37,216 bases of DNA from CBDDRG01 sp051306415 (GTDB taxonomy: Bacteria > Pseudomonadota > Gammaproteobacteria > Pseudomonadales > Porticoccaceae). The notes under the pieces are model-generated. The model had not been told where the DNA came from. It worked only from the letters and a program-made list of their open reading frames with translations, and did not search any database. Where the stretch lies: the NCBI GenBank assembly GCA_051306415.1, contig JBPPNE010000232.1:1-37216 (forward strand), in the 5' to 3' direction. Positions within the stretch are counted from its first letter, which is position 1; each line of letters opens with the position of its first letter. Of the stretch, positions 7,276-15,184 are shown piece by piece. The position numbers were made by a program, and so were the translations under genes.

Positions 7276-8045
7276 CAGCGGTACCCCTGATCGCGTTGCG
7301 TGGCATCGCGAAAACCTACGGCAACCAGCGAATCCTCGACAATGTCGATCTGACCCTGATGCCGGACCGGATCCTCACCCTGATCGGCCCCAATGGCGCC
7401 GGCAAGACCACGCTGGTCAAAATCGTGCTCGGGCTGCTTGGCGCCGACCGCGGCCAGATCGAGCGAGCGCCGCATCTGCGCATCGGCTACATGCCGCAGA
7501 GACTCGCCATCGACCCAACGCTGCCGCTGTTGGTAAAGCGCTTCCTGCAACTCGCCGAGTCGGATCCACAGCGCTGCGCGCAGGCGCTTGCCGAGACTGG
7601 CATTCCCCAGCTGATGGACCACCCGGTACAGTCGTTGTCGGGCGGGGAAACCCAGCGCATGCTGCTCGCCCGCGCGTTGCTGCGCCAACCCAACCTGCTG
7701 GTGCTGGACGAGCCAGTGCAGGGGGTGGATGTGGCCGGGCAAGAGGCGCTGTACCAGTTGATTAACCAGCTCCGCGCCCGCCTGCGTTGCGGCATCCTGA
7801 TGGTGTCGCACGATCTCCATCTGGTGATGGCGGCGACGGACGACGTCGTCTGCCTGAACCAGCATGTGTGCTGCCAGGGCAGCCCGCAACAGGTTGCGGC
7901 CAACCCGGCGTTTGTCGAGTTGTTCGGGCCGCGATTCGCGCTCTACGCGCACCACCACGACCATGTTCACGACCACACCCGCAGCCCCGCGCACGACCAT
8001 CACCACGCATCCGACAACCGGTCCGGACGCCGCGACCGTGCCTGA
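7272..8045 (+). CDS. znuC: ZnuC, ATPase subunit of the zinc ABC transporter
   Basis: A 257-residue ABC ATPase that drives zinc import through ZnuB on the cytoplasmic face. Walker A GPNGAGKTT is at residues 39-47, the signature LSGGE at 122-126, Walker B LLVLDEP at about 142-148, and the switch His in LMVSHD at 180. The C-terminus is a His/Asp-rich tail (residues about 227-245, ten His), seen in some ZnuC proteins and probably binding zinc. The ATG overlaps the zur stop by four bases, and the stop overlaps the znuB GTG. Confidence 0.96.
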   Translation: MTAVPLIALRGIAKTYGNQRILDNVDLTLMPDRILTLIGPNGAGKTTLVKIVLGLLGADRGQIERAPHLRIGYMPQRLAIDPTLPLLVKRFLQLAESDPQRCAQALAETGIPQLMDHPVQSLSGGETQRMLLARALLRQPNLLVLDEPVQGVDVAGQEALYQLINQLRARLRCGILMVSHDLHLVMAATDDVVCLNQHVCCQGSPQQVAANPAFVELFGPRFALYAHHHDHVHDHTRSPAHDHHHASDNRSGRRDRA

Positions 8046-8820
8046 ATTCCTCGCGTTGGCGCTGCTCGCCGGTATCGGTGTCGCGGTGGTCGTCGGCCCG
8101 CTCGGAGCCTTCATGGTGTGGCAGCGCATGGCCTATTTCGGCGACACCCTCGCCCACAGCGCGTTGCTCGGCATCGCTGTCGGCCTGTGGTTCACCATCA
8201 ATCCGACTCTGGCGGTGATCCTGGTCTGCGTCGGTCTCGCCCTCGCATTGATCGCGCTGCAAAACCAGAACCTGCTCGCCACTGACACATTGCTCGGCAT
8301 CCTGTCCCACAGCGCGCTCGCGCTCGGCCTGATCTCGCTCACACTGATTCCGGGCGCCCGCGCCAATATGGAGAACCTGCTGTTTGGCGAGCTGCTCACA
8401 GTGACACCAATCGAGGTCACGGTGATCTGGTTGACCGCCGCGCTGGTGCTCGCGGCACTTTACACATTGTGGCGACCACTGCTCGCCACCGTGGTACACG
8501 AGGATCTCGCCCAGGTTGAAGGCGTGCCGACCCGGCGTGTCACCACCATTCTCAAGTTGATATTGGCGCTGGTGATCGCAATCGCGATGAAGGCGGTGGG
8601 CGTGCTGCTGATTACGGCTCTCTTGATCATCCCCGCGGCCACCGCGCGGCGATTTTCGCGAACCCCTGAGCAGATGGCGGTGCTCGCGAGCGCCATAGCC
8701 GCGCTCAGCGTGGCTCTCGGCCTGGCGGCGTCCTGGTTTGTCGATACGCCGGCGGGACCCTCGATTGTGCTCGGCGCCAGCAGTCTGTTCGGCATCTCAG
8801 CAGCCCTGTATCGGCGTTAG
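8038..8820 (+). CDS. znuB: ZnuB, permease subunit of the zinc ABC transporter
   Basis: A 260-residue ABC-3 family integral membrane protein with several hydrophobic helices. The family segments GPLGAFMVWQRMAYFGDTLAHSALLG and ITALLIIPAATARRFSR occur in the right order. The GTG at 8038 overlaps the znuC stop (GTGCCTGA) and gives the normal family length (261 in E. coli). The open frame upstream of it is the out-of-frame image of znuC. It is the last gene of zur-znuC-znuB; no clear hairpin terminator follows. Confidence 0.95.
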   Translation: MPEFLALALLAGIGVAVVVGPLGAFMVWQRMAYFGDTLAHSALLGIAVGLWFTINPTLAVILVCVGLALALIALQNQNLLATDTLLGILSHSALALGLISLTLIPGARANMENLLFGELLTVTPIEVTVIWLTAALVLAALYTLWRPLLATVVHEDLAQVEGVPTRRVTTILKLILALVIAIAMKAVGVLLITALLIIPAATARRFSRTPEQMAVLASAIAALSVALGLAASWFVDTPAGPSIVLGASSLFGISAALYRR

Positions 8821-9118
8821 CCGACGGCTGTGACTGAGGTTCTCTGGCAACCACATTCAAGCGAGAAAGCGCCCGAAATCGCGGTAGGCGCTCCAAGGAG
8901 TGGACGCGCCATGTTACAGACAGAGCACGGCAATGCGGGGATCATGCACCGCTGGGTCGTGCAGATGCCCATTCATCGAGATGTGACTGCCCATATCGTG
9001 GTGTATGGGTCAGAGACAAACCGTGCCGCCTCGGGCGACTCCGATCCTTCCCGTGACCATAACTACGAGCATCACGTTTTTGTCATTGCGTCCCCGTCAG
9101 CACTCCCTGATGTCAGAA
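8821..9118. other. Gene-poor region between znuB and the yceI-like gene
   Basis: About 300 bases between two convergent genes. A + strand frame starting at ATG 8911 has AAGGAG at 8895-8900 in front, but it runs 125 bases into the opposite-strand YceI-type gene and shows no recognisable family. Its reading beyond about residue 70 is simply the antisense of that gene. I see no strong terminator hairpin, repeat or RNA gene. Confidence 0.4.
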
Positions 9119-9790
9119 TCAATTGCCGTCGAGCATCAACACCAACGACACCGGCACGCCCGTGGCGATGCCTTGAAGATTGGCGAGCTGGCGCAGGGCT
9201 TCAACGCCCTCGCCAAGCCCAACGGCCTTGCCATCGACAATGATCGGCTGCTCCGTCGCCACCAACCAGTGGCCACCGGCCAGGTGGGTAACGCGCAGCT
9301 TGGCGGTCAATTCCGCGCTGGCGCCGTGAAGACCGAGCTTCACCGGCGTGGTGATGACGAGGCTCTCGCCCACCGCCAACGCCCGCACCGGGGCGGGATC
9401 AAACTTCAGCCGCGCGGTGGCGTGCGGGAATTTGGCGGTATCGAATAGCACACTGCGCATGCGCTCGTCACGGATGGCGATGCCGGTATCGACGCTGGCG
9501 AGCGCAATTTGCAGGTTCGCACTGCCGTCGGCGGACACCTCGCCCGTCAACCCGGTGAAGCGATGCACTTCCGCCACCGCATTGTTCTTGACGCTGACGA
9601 AATTCAGCCGCGAGGCGCCCGCGGCAATTGTCCAGCCCGCGCTCACAGAGGCCGATTTCGCGGCACCCGCTAATTTGTGCTCGTGACCTGGCGGGTGATC
9701 CGCTATCACCAAAGCAGAAAGCAACGCACACAGGACAAAAACAACGCTTCGCGCCGAGGCGGCAAAATTGAAGTGAGTGAAAGGGTTCAT
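9119..9790 (-). CDS. YceI-family periplasmic protein
   Basis: A 223-residue exported lipocalin-like protein of the YceI family, which binds polyisoprenoid or other amphiphilic ligands in the periplasm. The N-terminus has a signal sequence (VVFVLCALLSALVIA). The mature part shows the family pattern: WTIAAGASRLNFVSVKN, then F.G.TGEVSADGSANLQIALASVDTGIAIRDERMRSVLFDTAKFP in overall form, and a late segment on target-ligand specificity. The ATG at 9790 has a strong GGAGGA just upstream. Its ATG overlaps by ATGA the stop of a broken cytochrome c frame, so the two probably formed an operon. The ligand cannot be inferred. Confidence 0.88.
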   Translation of the reverse strand: MNPFTHFNFAASARSVVFVLCALLSALVIADHPPGHEHKLAGAAKSASVSAGWTIAAGASRLNFVSVKNNAVAEVHRFTGLTGEVSADGSANLQIALASVDTGIAIRDERMRSVLFDTAKFPHATARLKFDPAPVRALAVGESLVITTPVKLGLHGASAELTAKLRVTHLAGGHWLVATEQPIIVDGKAVGLGEGVEALRQLANLQGIATGVPVSLVLMLDGN

Positions 9791-10075
9791 GGATTCCTCC
9801 GGGTGGTTGAGTAGATATTGGCCAAACAGACCATCACGTTGCGGATGTCGTTGTCGCTCAGTCACTGCCCCACAGTCTGCACTGCGGCGGCGCTGTCGCC
9901 ATTGCAAATAACGCCAGCCCAGCTCTGTTTCGCAACGCCGACGCGACACGCGGAGCATACCGGATACGGCAACAGCTTGCCGAGGTGATGGGTTTCCGGT
10001 GTCGGGGGTGGTGGCCCCGGCAACGGGTGTCTCCTCGGGCAGCATTGCCATGGCTCTCACCACAGACCAAGCGAA
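9787..10075 (-). pseudogene. Decayed cytochrome c gene remnant upstream of the yceI-like gene
   Basis: On the minus strand the frame ending TGA at 9789-9787 reads LSDNDIRNVMVCLANIYS, a typical cytochrome c C-terminal helix. Directly upstream in the same frame is a TGA, and before it LPYPVCSACRVGVA, where a CxxCH haem motif appears as CxxCR. Further upstream another frame gives CGESHGNAARGDT, resembling a second cytochrome c motif. An in-frame stop, a frame change and lost haem-ligand residues point to a pseudogene. Overlap of its stop with the yceI ATG (ATGA) supports a former operon. The boundaries are approximate. Confidence 0.45.
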
Positions 10076-10598
10076 CACCGGCAGCTGAATTGCGCGGGAA
10101 TAACTTCGATAATCGATAGTTGCCTATCGTCAAATCCTTCTCGAAAATATTTGAGAATTGCGCCGATTGAGACCTGAGACAAAGTCTCACACACAGACTT
10201 GCCCTCCAGATCATGCGCAAATACCGGCGCGAACGATGCGCATGCCACCGTCGGTTTTATTCCATTAATTCCAGTTTTTTGCCAATTCGGTAAAGGGATA
10301 AGTTAGCGGCTGATTAGCCTGCGACAATTTGTCGCACCTACATTCGTCACCCAATGATTGACATTGGAATTATATTCTTCTCAATTTCATTTCCCGAAAA
10401 TCTACTTATCACCAAAGGCATTTTCCTGTCACTTTGCGCAATGCAAATGTCGTGTTCGGCTATCACGATTCTCTATGCAAGAGTCTCTTTCCTCTGCCTA
10501 ATGGCGGCAACCTCCAATCGGTCTTTGCGTTACAACGTAGTTTTTAAGCAAACACGAGATTTTCCACCAAACGCCAACAGATAACAGGGGAAATAAAA
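10076..10598. other. AT-richer intergenic region upstream of the P450 operon
   Basis: About 520 bases without a convincing gene, less GC-rich than its surroundings. It holds a short hairpin tgagac-aaa-gtctca (10175-10189) and a 17-base palindrome (10320-10336, separate entry). The open frame 10354-10584 has no recognisable product or good ribosome site and was not called. The purine-rich gggg-aaataaaa just before 10599 serves as ribosome site for the P450 gene. Confidence 0.5.
10320..10336. promoter_or_regulatory. 17-base palindrome resembling a RegR/PrrA/RoxR-type redox regulator site (P450 side)
   Basis: TGCGACAATTTGTCGCA is a perfect palindrome about its central base. Bases 10321-10335 match the RegR-type consensus GNGRCRTTNNGNCGC at all but one position. 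An identical 17-mer lies upstream of the cytochrome oxidase operon (22428-22444). It is about 260 bases upstream of the P450 start. Assignment to the RegA/PrrA/RegR/RoxR response-regulator family is by consensus match only. Confidence 0.55.
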
Positions 10599-11891
10599 AT
10601 GTCAGACGTAACCCATCACACCATGGCGGCACCACAGGCATCCGGCAGCGTTCCCGATCCCTATGCGATAGCGCTGGATGAAATCGATGTTGGCAGTCCG
10701 GCGGTGCTGCAATCGGACTTGCTACCCAAGTATTTTGAACGGCTGCGCAAGGAAGATCCCATCCACTACTGCAAGGATGGCGTCTACGGCGCCTATTGGT
10801 CGGTGACCCGGTACAAGGACATATTGCAAGTGGAAACCAATCCGCAGGTGTTCTCCTCGGAGACGGGCGGCATCACGCTGGAAGATGGCAATCTGGGCCT
10901 GGATGTCGAGATGTTCATCGCGATGGATCCGCCCAAGCACGACGAACAGCGCAAGGCGGTATCGCCCGCACTGGGGCCAGAGAATCTGGCCAAGCTGGCC
11001 GAGGGCATTCGCGCGCGCACCGGCCAACTGCTGGATCAATTGCCGATCAACGAAACCTTTGACTGGGTTGATCGCGTATCCATCGAATTGACGACACAGA
11101 TGCTTGCGCTACTGTTCGATTTTCCCTGGGAGGAGCGTCGCAAGCTGACCCATTGGTCCGATACCGCCACAGCGATGACGGCCCATCCCACGGACGCGGA
11201 GAAAGCCGCTGGCCTGGCCGAGCTTGGCGAGTGCGCGGCCTACTTTACCAAGCTGTGGAACGAGCGGATCAACGCTGCGCCGCGCGCCGATCTGTTGTCG
11301 ATGCTGGCGCACTCCGAGGCGACCCGCAACATGGGGCCAAAGGAGTTTCTCGGCAATCTGATTCTGTTGATCGTCGGCGGCAATGACACCACGCGTAATT
11401 CGATGACTGGTGGCCTGCTGGCGCTGCACGACAATCCCGATCAGTACCGCAAACTGTGTGAAAACCCGAAGCTGATCGATTCCCTGGTGCCGGAGATCAT
11501 CCGCTGGCAAACCCCGGTGACCAGCATGCGGCGCACCGCGCTGCGGGATACCGTGCTCGGCGGCAAGACCATTCACGCGGGTGATCGCGTGGTCATGTGG
11601 TACGCGTCGGCCAATCGCGACGCCGATGCTATCGAAAACCCCAATGCTTTCATCATCGATCGCGCACGCCCGCGGCAACATCTCTCCTTCGGCTTTGGTA
11701 TCCATCGTTGCGTCGGCAACCGTCTGGCCGAGATGCAGATCAGAATTCTCTGGGAGGAAATCCTCAAGCGCTGGCCCCGGCCGCAGATCGAAGTGGTGGG
11801 CGAGCCGGTGCGCAACACCACCTACGCGATCAACAACTTCAAGTCGATGCCGGTGCGCATCAACGTCTGCCCGTTCGCGGCGCAACTATGA
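10599..11891 (+). CDS. Cytochrome P450, CYP153-like alkane/fatty-acid omega-hydroxylase
   Basis: A 430-residue soluble bacterial P450 predicted to hydroxylate terminal carbons of medium-chain alkanes or related aliphatic chains, using electrons from the two following genes. The I-helix oxygen-binding motif GGNDTT is at residues 260-265, the ExxR pair at Glu299/Arg302 (EIIRWQ), and the haem loop FGFGIHRC at 364-371 with Cys371 as thiolate ligand. The combination of GGNDTTRNSM, HLSFGFGIHRCVGNRLAE and the operon order P450-ferredoxin reductase-ferredoxin is typical of CYP153. Substrate preference cannot be read from sequence. The stop overlaps a minicistron ATG (ATGA) leading to the reductase start. 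A possible RegR-type site lies upstream. Confidence 0.93.
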   Translation: MSDVTHHTMAAPQASGSVPDPYAIALDEIDVGSPAVLQSDLLPKYFERLRKEDPIHYCKDGVYGAYWSVTRYKDILQVETNPQVFSSETGGITLEDGNLGLDVEMFIAMDPPKHDEQRKAVSPALGPENLAKLAEGIRARTGQLLDQLPINETFDWVDRVSIELTTQMLALLFDFPWEERRKLTHWSDTATAMTAHPTDAEKAAGLAELGECAAYFTKLWNERINAAPRADLLSMLAHSEATRNMGPKEFLGNLILLIVGGNDTTRNSMTGGLLALHDNPDQYRKLCENPKLIDSLVPEIIRWQTPVTSMRRTALRDTVLGGKTIHAGDRVVMWYASANRDADAIENPNAFIIDRARPRQHLSFGFGIHRCVGNRLAEMQIRILWEEILKRWPRPQIEVVGEPVRNTTYAINNFKSMPVRINVCPFAAQL

Positions 11892-11901
11892 GCGACGTCG
11901 T

Positions 11902-13119
11902 ATGAGCGAAGTTATCGTCATCGCTGGCGGCGGTCAGGCCGCAGGACAGGCGGCCGCAAGTCTCCGCACCGAGGGATTTACCGGCCGCATCGTCATGGTG
12001 GGCGCAGAGCCGGTGTTGCCCTATCAGCGGCCACCGCTGTCGAAGGGATTTCTGGCCGGCACCTTGACATTGGATCGCCTGCTGTTGAAGCCCGAAGCCT
12101 TTTACGAACAGGCGGCGGTGGAGCCCGTTCTCGGCGTCAGCGTCACCACCGTTGATGTCGGGTCGCGGCGGATCCGCTTGAGTGATGACCGCGACCTCGC
12201 TTACGACCAACTGTTGCTGGCAACCGGCGGTCGCCCGCGTCCGCTGAGCCGTCCCGGCGCGGAGCATCCGCGGGTTCACTATCTTCGCACCATCGCCGAT
12301 GTCGATGGTCTGCGCCCGCACTTCAACCCCGGTGCGCGGTTGACGATTATCGGCGCCGGCTACATCGGGCTGGAAGTCGCGGCCGTCGCCGCCCAACACG
12401 GGCTCGCCGTCTCCGTCGTCGAGGCCGCGCCGACTGTACTCGGCCGAGTGACCTGTCCGGAGGTTGCGCGCTTCTTCCAGTGGGTTCACGAACAGGCGGG
12501 CGTCAACATTCGCTGTGGCGCCCAGGTCGTCCGCATCGACGACGACTCAACCGGGATGCGCGTCGTCACCGACATCGGCGAGCCCATAGTCGCCGATCTG
12601 GTCGTCGCAGGCATTGGGCTGTTACCCAATGTTGAACTCGCCGCGAGTGCCGGCATCGCCTGCGACAACGGCATTGTGGTGGATCAGAACTGCCGCACGT
12701 CGGCGCCGGAAATTTTCGCCGCCGGCGACTGTGCCAACCAACCCAATCCCATCTACGACTGCTGGATGCGGCTCGAATCGGTTAACAACGCCATTGAGCA
12801 GGCCAAAACGGCGGCGGCGGCCATGTGCGGAAAATCGAAGCCCTTTGCCCAGGCGCCCTGGTTCTGGTCGGATCAATACGACTTCAAACTGCAAACGGCC
12901 GGCATCAGTCGCGGTTACGATGAAATCGCCGTGCGCGGCAATCCGGACAGCGGCTCTTTCGCGGTGTTTTATCTGCTCCAGGGCCGTTTGCTGGCCGTCG
13001 ATGCGATCAATCGTCCCGCCGAATTCATCCTGGCTCGCACGCTGATTCCCAAGCGAGCGGTGCTATCGGCAGCGCGGCTGAGTGACGACCAAGTACCCGT
13101 CAAGGAATTGATGACCTGA
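11902..13119 (+). CDS. FAD-dependent ferredoxin reductase of the P450 system
   Basis: A 405-residue NAD(P)H-ferredoxin reductase of the putidaredoxin/rhodocoxin reductase type. It has an N-terminal FAD Rossmann motif (VIAGGGQAAGQAAASLR), a central NAD-binding motif (IIGAGYIGLEVAAVAA, near residue 150), a second FAD contact (IFAAGDCA) and a C-terminal ferredoxin-interaction domain. The ATG at 11902 aligns with the family start; the longer open frame is an alternate reading of the P450 gene. Between the P450 stop and this ATG lies a five-codon frame (11888-11905, MSDVV) whose stop overlaps this ATG and whose bases nearly repeat the start of this gene. Electrons pass from NAD(P)H to the ferredoxin and then the P450. 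Confidence 0.93.
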   Translation: MSEVIVIAGGGQAAGQAAASLRTEGFTGRIVMVGAEPVLPYQRPPLSKGFLAGTLTLDRLLLKPEAFYEQAAVEPVLGVSVTTVDVGSRRIRLSDDRDLAYDQLLLATGGRPRPLSRPGAEHPRVHYLRTIADVDGLRPHFNPGARLTIIGAGYIGLEVAAVAAQHGLAVSVVEAAPTVLGRVTCPEVARFFQWVHEQAGVNIRCGAQVVRIDDDSTGMRVVTDIGEPIVADLVVAGIGLLPNVELAASAGIACDNGIVVDQNCRTSAPEIFAAGDCANQPNPIYDCWMRLESVNNAIEQAKTAAAAMCGKSKPFAQAPWFWSDQYDFKLQTAGISRGYDEIAVRGNPDSGSFAVFYLLQGRLLAVDAINRPAEFILARTLIPKRAVLSAARLSDDQVPVKELMT

Positions 13120-13202
13120 CGCTAGCCGCGAACGACTAAAGTAAAGTCCCAACACCGACAATAACGGCGCCCCGTCCGGAGCGCACAACCCGAGGTAGAG
13201 AG

Positions 13203-13523
13203 ATGACAAAAATCATTTACGTGGAACACAACGGCACCGAACGCGCCATCGACGTTAAAAATGGCCTGTCGTTGATGGAAGGTGCTGTCCGCAACCTGGT
13301 GCCGGGTATCGATGGCGACTGCGGCGGTGAGTGTGCCTGCGCAACCTGCCATGTCTTTGTCGAACCGGCTTGGCTCGACAAGCTCCCGGCCATGAGCGAG
13401 ATGGAAAATGCGATGCTCGATCTGGTGGAAGACCGCAGTGAACGGTCGCGCCTCGCCTGCCAGATCAAGGCGTCACCCGCGCTCGACGGCTTGGTCGTGC
13501 ATACGCCGCTAGGGCAACACTGA
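13203..13523 (+). CDS. [2Fe-2S] ferredoxin of the P450 system (putidaredoxin/adrenodoxin type)
   Basis: A 106-residue plant/vertebrate-type ferredoxin that shuttles electrons from the reductase to the P450. The cluster ligands Cys40, Cys46, Cys49 and Cys86 have exactly the putidaredoxin spacing (C-x5-C-x2-C-x36-C). An extra Cys44 lies in the loop. Typical segments DGDCGGECACATCH and RLACQI are present. A GAGGTAGAGAG ribosome site precedes the ATG. It lies 83 bases after the reductase and ends the operon, convergent with sco. Confidence 0.95.
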   Translation: MTKIIYVEHNGTERAIDVKNGLSLMEGAVRNLVPGIDGDCGGECACATCHVFVEPAWLDKLPAMSEMENAMLDLVEDRSERSRLACQIKASPALDGLVVHTPLGQH

Positions 13524-13608
13524 GGCATCACGCAAAAGTGGTTCTGGACACCAATCCAGGCGATGCGGCATCAATCGAAGACGATCTGTGAAAGCGCGTT
13601 AACAGACC

Positions 13609-14271
13609 CTAGGAACCGAAGGTCTCGCGCAACGAGCGCCAGACCACGCGCAGACTGCCATGTTCGTGGGGTGGGCGCAGAAAGCCGTGGAGCTCACCCT
13701 TGGGATTGATCAACACCAGGTTGCCGCTGTGGGCAACCTGGTAATCACTGCCTTCGCCAGCGACCGGGCTGTAAGCCATCGCCAAATCATTGGCGAACTT
13801 GGCAATCTTGTCGGGATCACCGGTTACCCCCAGGAAATCGGCGTTAAAACCGGAGACGTAGCTGGCGAGCACGGCGGGAGAATCCCTCTGTGGATCGACG
13901 GTAGCCAGGACCACCTGTAAATCGGCTTTTTCGTCGCCCTTGAGCTCAGCGTACATTTTCGCCAGTGTCGCCATCGTGGTTGGGCAGATATCCCCGCAGT
14001 GGCTGAAGCCGAAGAAGACCACAGACCACTTGCCGCGAAACTCCGCCGCGGTAACCGCGCGGCCGCGGTGATCAATCAACGCGATATCGCCGAGGCTACG
14101 GGGCTCGGGGAGCATGACGGCACCGTAGGCGCGCAATTCGTGCTCATTGAGAATGCGCGGACTTGATAATTTGTGCATCAATCCGCCGATCACGAGCAGT
14201 GCGAAAGCCAGTGCGGCGAATACGGTCAAGCGAATGTTGCGCTTGACCTGGCGATCGGTGACCGCACCCAT
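13609..14271 (-). CDS. sco: SCO1/SenC-type copper chaperone for cytochrome oxidase
   Basis: A 220-residue membrane-anchored thioredoxin-fold protein that delivers copper to the CuA site of oxidase subunit II or reduces its cysteines. One N-terminal TM helix covers about residues 14-31. The copper motif C-x3-C is at Cys92/Cys96 (SHCGDICP), with the third ligand His181 (QVAHSGNLVLINP). It starts directly after the ctaB stop with no gap and is the last gene of the assembly operon surf1-16251-ctaA-ctaB-sco. Confidence 0.94.
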   Translation of the reverse strand: MGAVTDRQVKRNIRLTVFAALAFALLVIGGLMHKLSSPRILNEHELRAYGAVMLPEPRSLGDIALIDHRGRAVTAAEFRGKWSVVFFGFSHCGDICPTTMATLAKMYAELKGDEKADLQVVLATVDPQRDSPAVLASYVSGFNADFLGVTGDPDKIAKFANDLAMAYSPVAGEGSDYQVAHSGNLVLINPKGELHGFLRPPHEHGSLRVVWRSLRETFGS

Positions 14272-15183
14272 CTAGCGCATCCCGCTGAGTGCCGGGGCGA
14301 CCAGGTAGTGGTCAGCCAGCATGATCGCGAACAAGGCGAGCAGATAGACGATGGAGTATTTGAAGGTGGTCATGCCAACGTCGGGATTGCTGCTCACCAT
14401 CAGCACGATGGCCCAGTAGACAAAGCCGGCCCCCAGCACCAGAGCACCCAGCAAATACAGCCATCCGCTCATGCCAGTGAGAAACGGCAGCACTGTCACG
14501 ATGACGAGCAGGATGGTGTAGAGCAGGATATGTAGCTGGGTATAACGTACGCCGTGGGTGACCGGCAGCATCGGAATACCCGCTTTCGCGTACTCCTCGC
14601 GGCGATGCAGCGCCAGCGCCCAAAAGTGCGGCGGTGTCCACACAAACACGATCAAGACCAGCAGCAGTGCATAGCCGTGAACCTCTCCAGTCACCGCCGT
14701 CCAGCCCAGTAGCGGCGGCGCGGCTCCGGCCAAACCACCAATGACAATATTCTGCGGCGTCGCCCGCTTCAGATAGAGGGTGTACACGACCGCATAGCCG
14801 AGTAGCGACGCCAGCGTCAGCCAGGCCGTCAGCGCATTGATATAGACCAGCAGAATCATCATGCCAGCGACGCCAAGCACGGCGGCAAACGCCAGTGCTT
14901 GCTGAGGCGCGACCCTGCCCTTGGCGACCGGTCGGTTGAGGGTGCGCGCCATTTGCAGATCGACATGTCGATCCACCAGGTGATTGACCGTCGCAGCGGA
15001 AGCCGCGCACAGCGCGATGCCGATGTTGCCCAGGATCAGGATGTCCACCGGCACCATGCCCGGGGTAGCGAGGAACATGCCAATCACCGACGTCACGATC
15101 ATGACCGTGACGACATTGGGCTTGCACAATTCCAAGTAATCCCGCCAGCGGGCTTGTTCGACAGGAAGTTCCATGGTGCTCAT
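14272..15183 (-). CDS. ctaB: Protohaem IX farnesyltransferase (haem O synthase)
   Basis: A 303-residue polytopic UbiA-superfamily prenyltransferase that converts haem B to haem O with farnesyl diphosphate. The first polyprenyl-diphosphate-binding motif appears as NHLVDRHVDLQMARTLNRP (Asp-rich, with the NRP triplet). Multiple TM helices follow, with the conserved WTPPHFWALAL segment. It starts one base after the ctaA stop. It is also named cyoE; the context with ctaA and aa3 oxidase genes favours ctaB. Confidence 0.95.
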   Translation of the reverse strand: MSTMELPVEQARWRDYLELCKPNVVTVMIVTSVIGMFLATPGMVPVDILILGNIGIALCAASAATVNHLVDRHVDLQMARTLNRPVAKGRVAPQQALAFAAVLGVAGMMILLVYINALTAWLTLASLLGYAVVYTLYLKRATPQNIVIGGLAGAAPPLLGWTAVTGEVHGYALLLVLIVFVWTPPHFWALALHRREEYAKAGIPMLPVTHGVRYTQLHILLYTILLVIVTVLPFLTGMSGWLYLLGALVLGAGFVYWAIVLMVSSNPDVGMTTFKYSIVYLLALFAIMLADHYLVAPALSGMR

Positions 15184-15184
15184 T

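Noticed and set aside
8911..9243. Possible 110-codon + strand gene with AAGGAG ten bases before its ATG
   Set aside because: It overlaps the 3' end of the yceI-like gene by 125 bases on the opposite strand, has no recognisable domain, and its second half is plain antisense sequence.
10354..10584. 76-codon frame upstream of the P450 gene
   Set aside because: No good ribosome site or family similarity. It lies in an AT-richer regulatory region where chance hydrophobic frames are expected.
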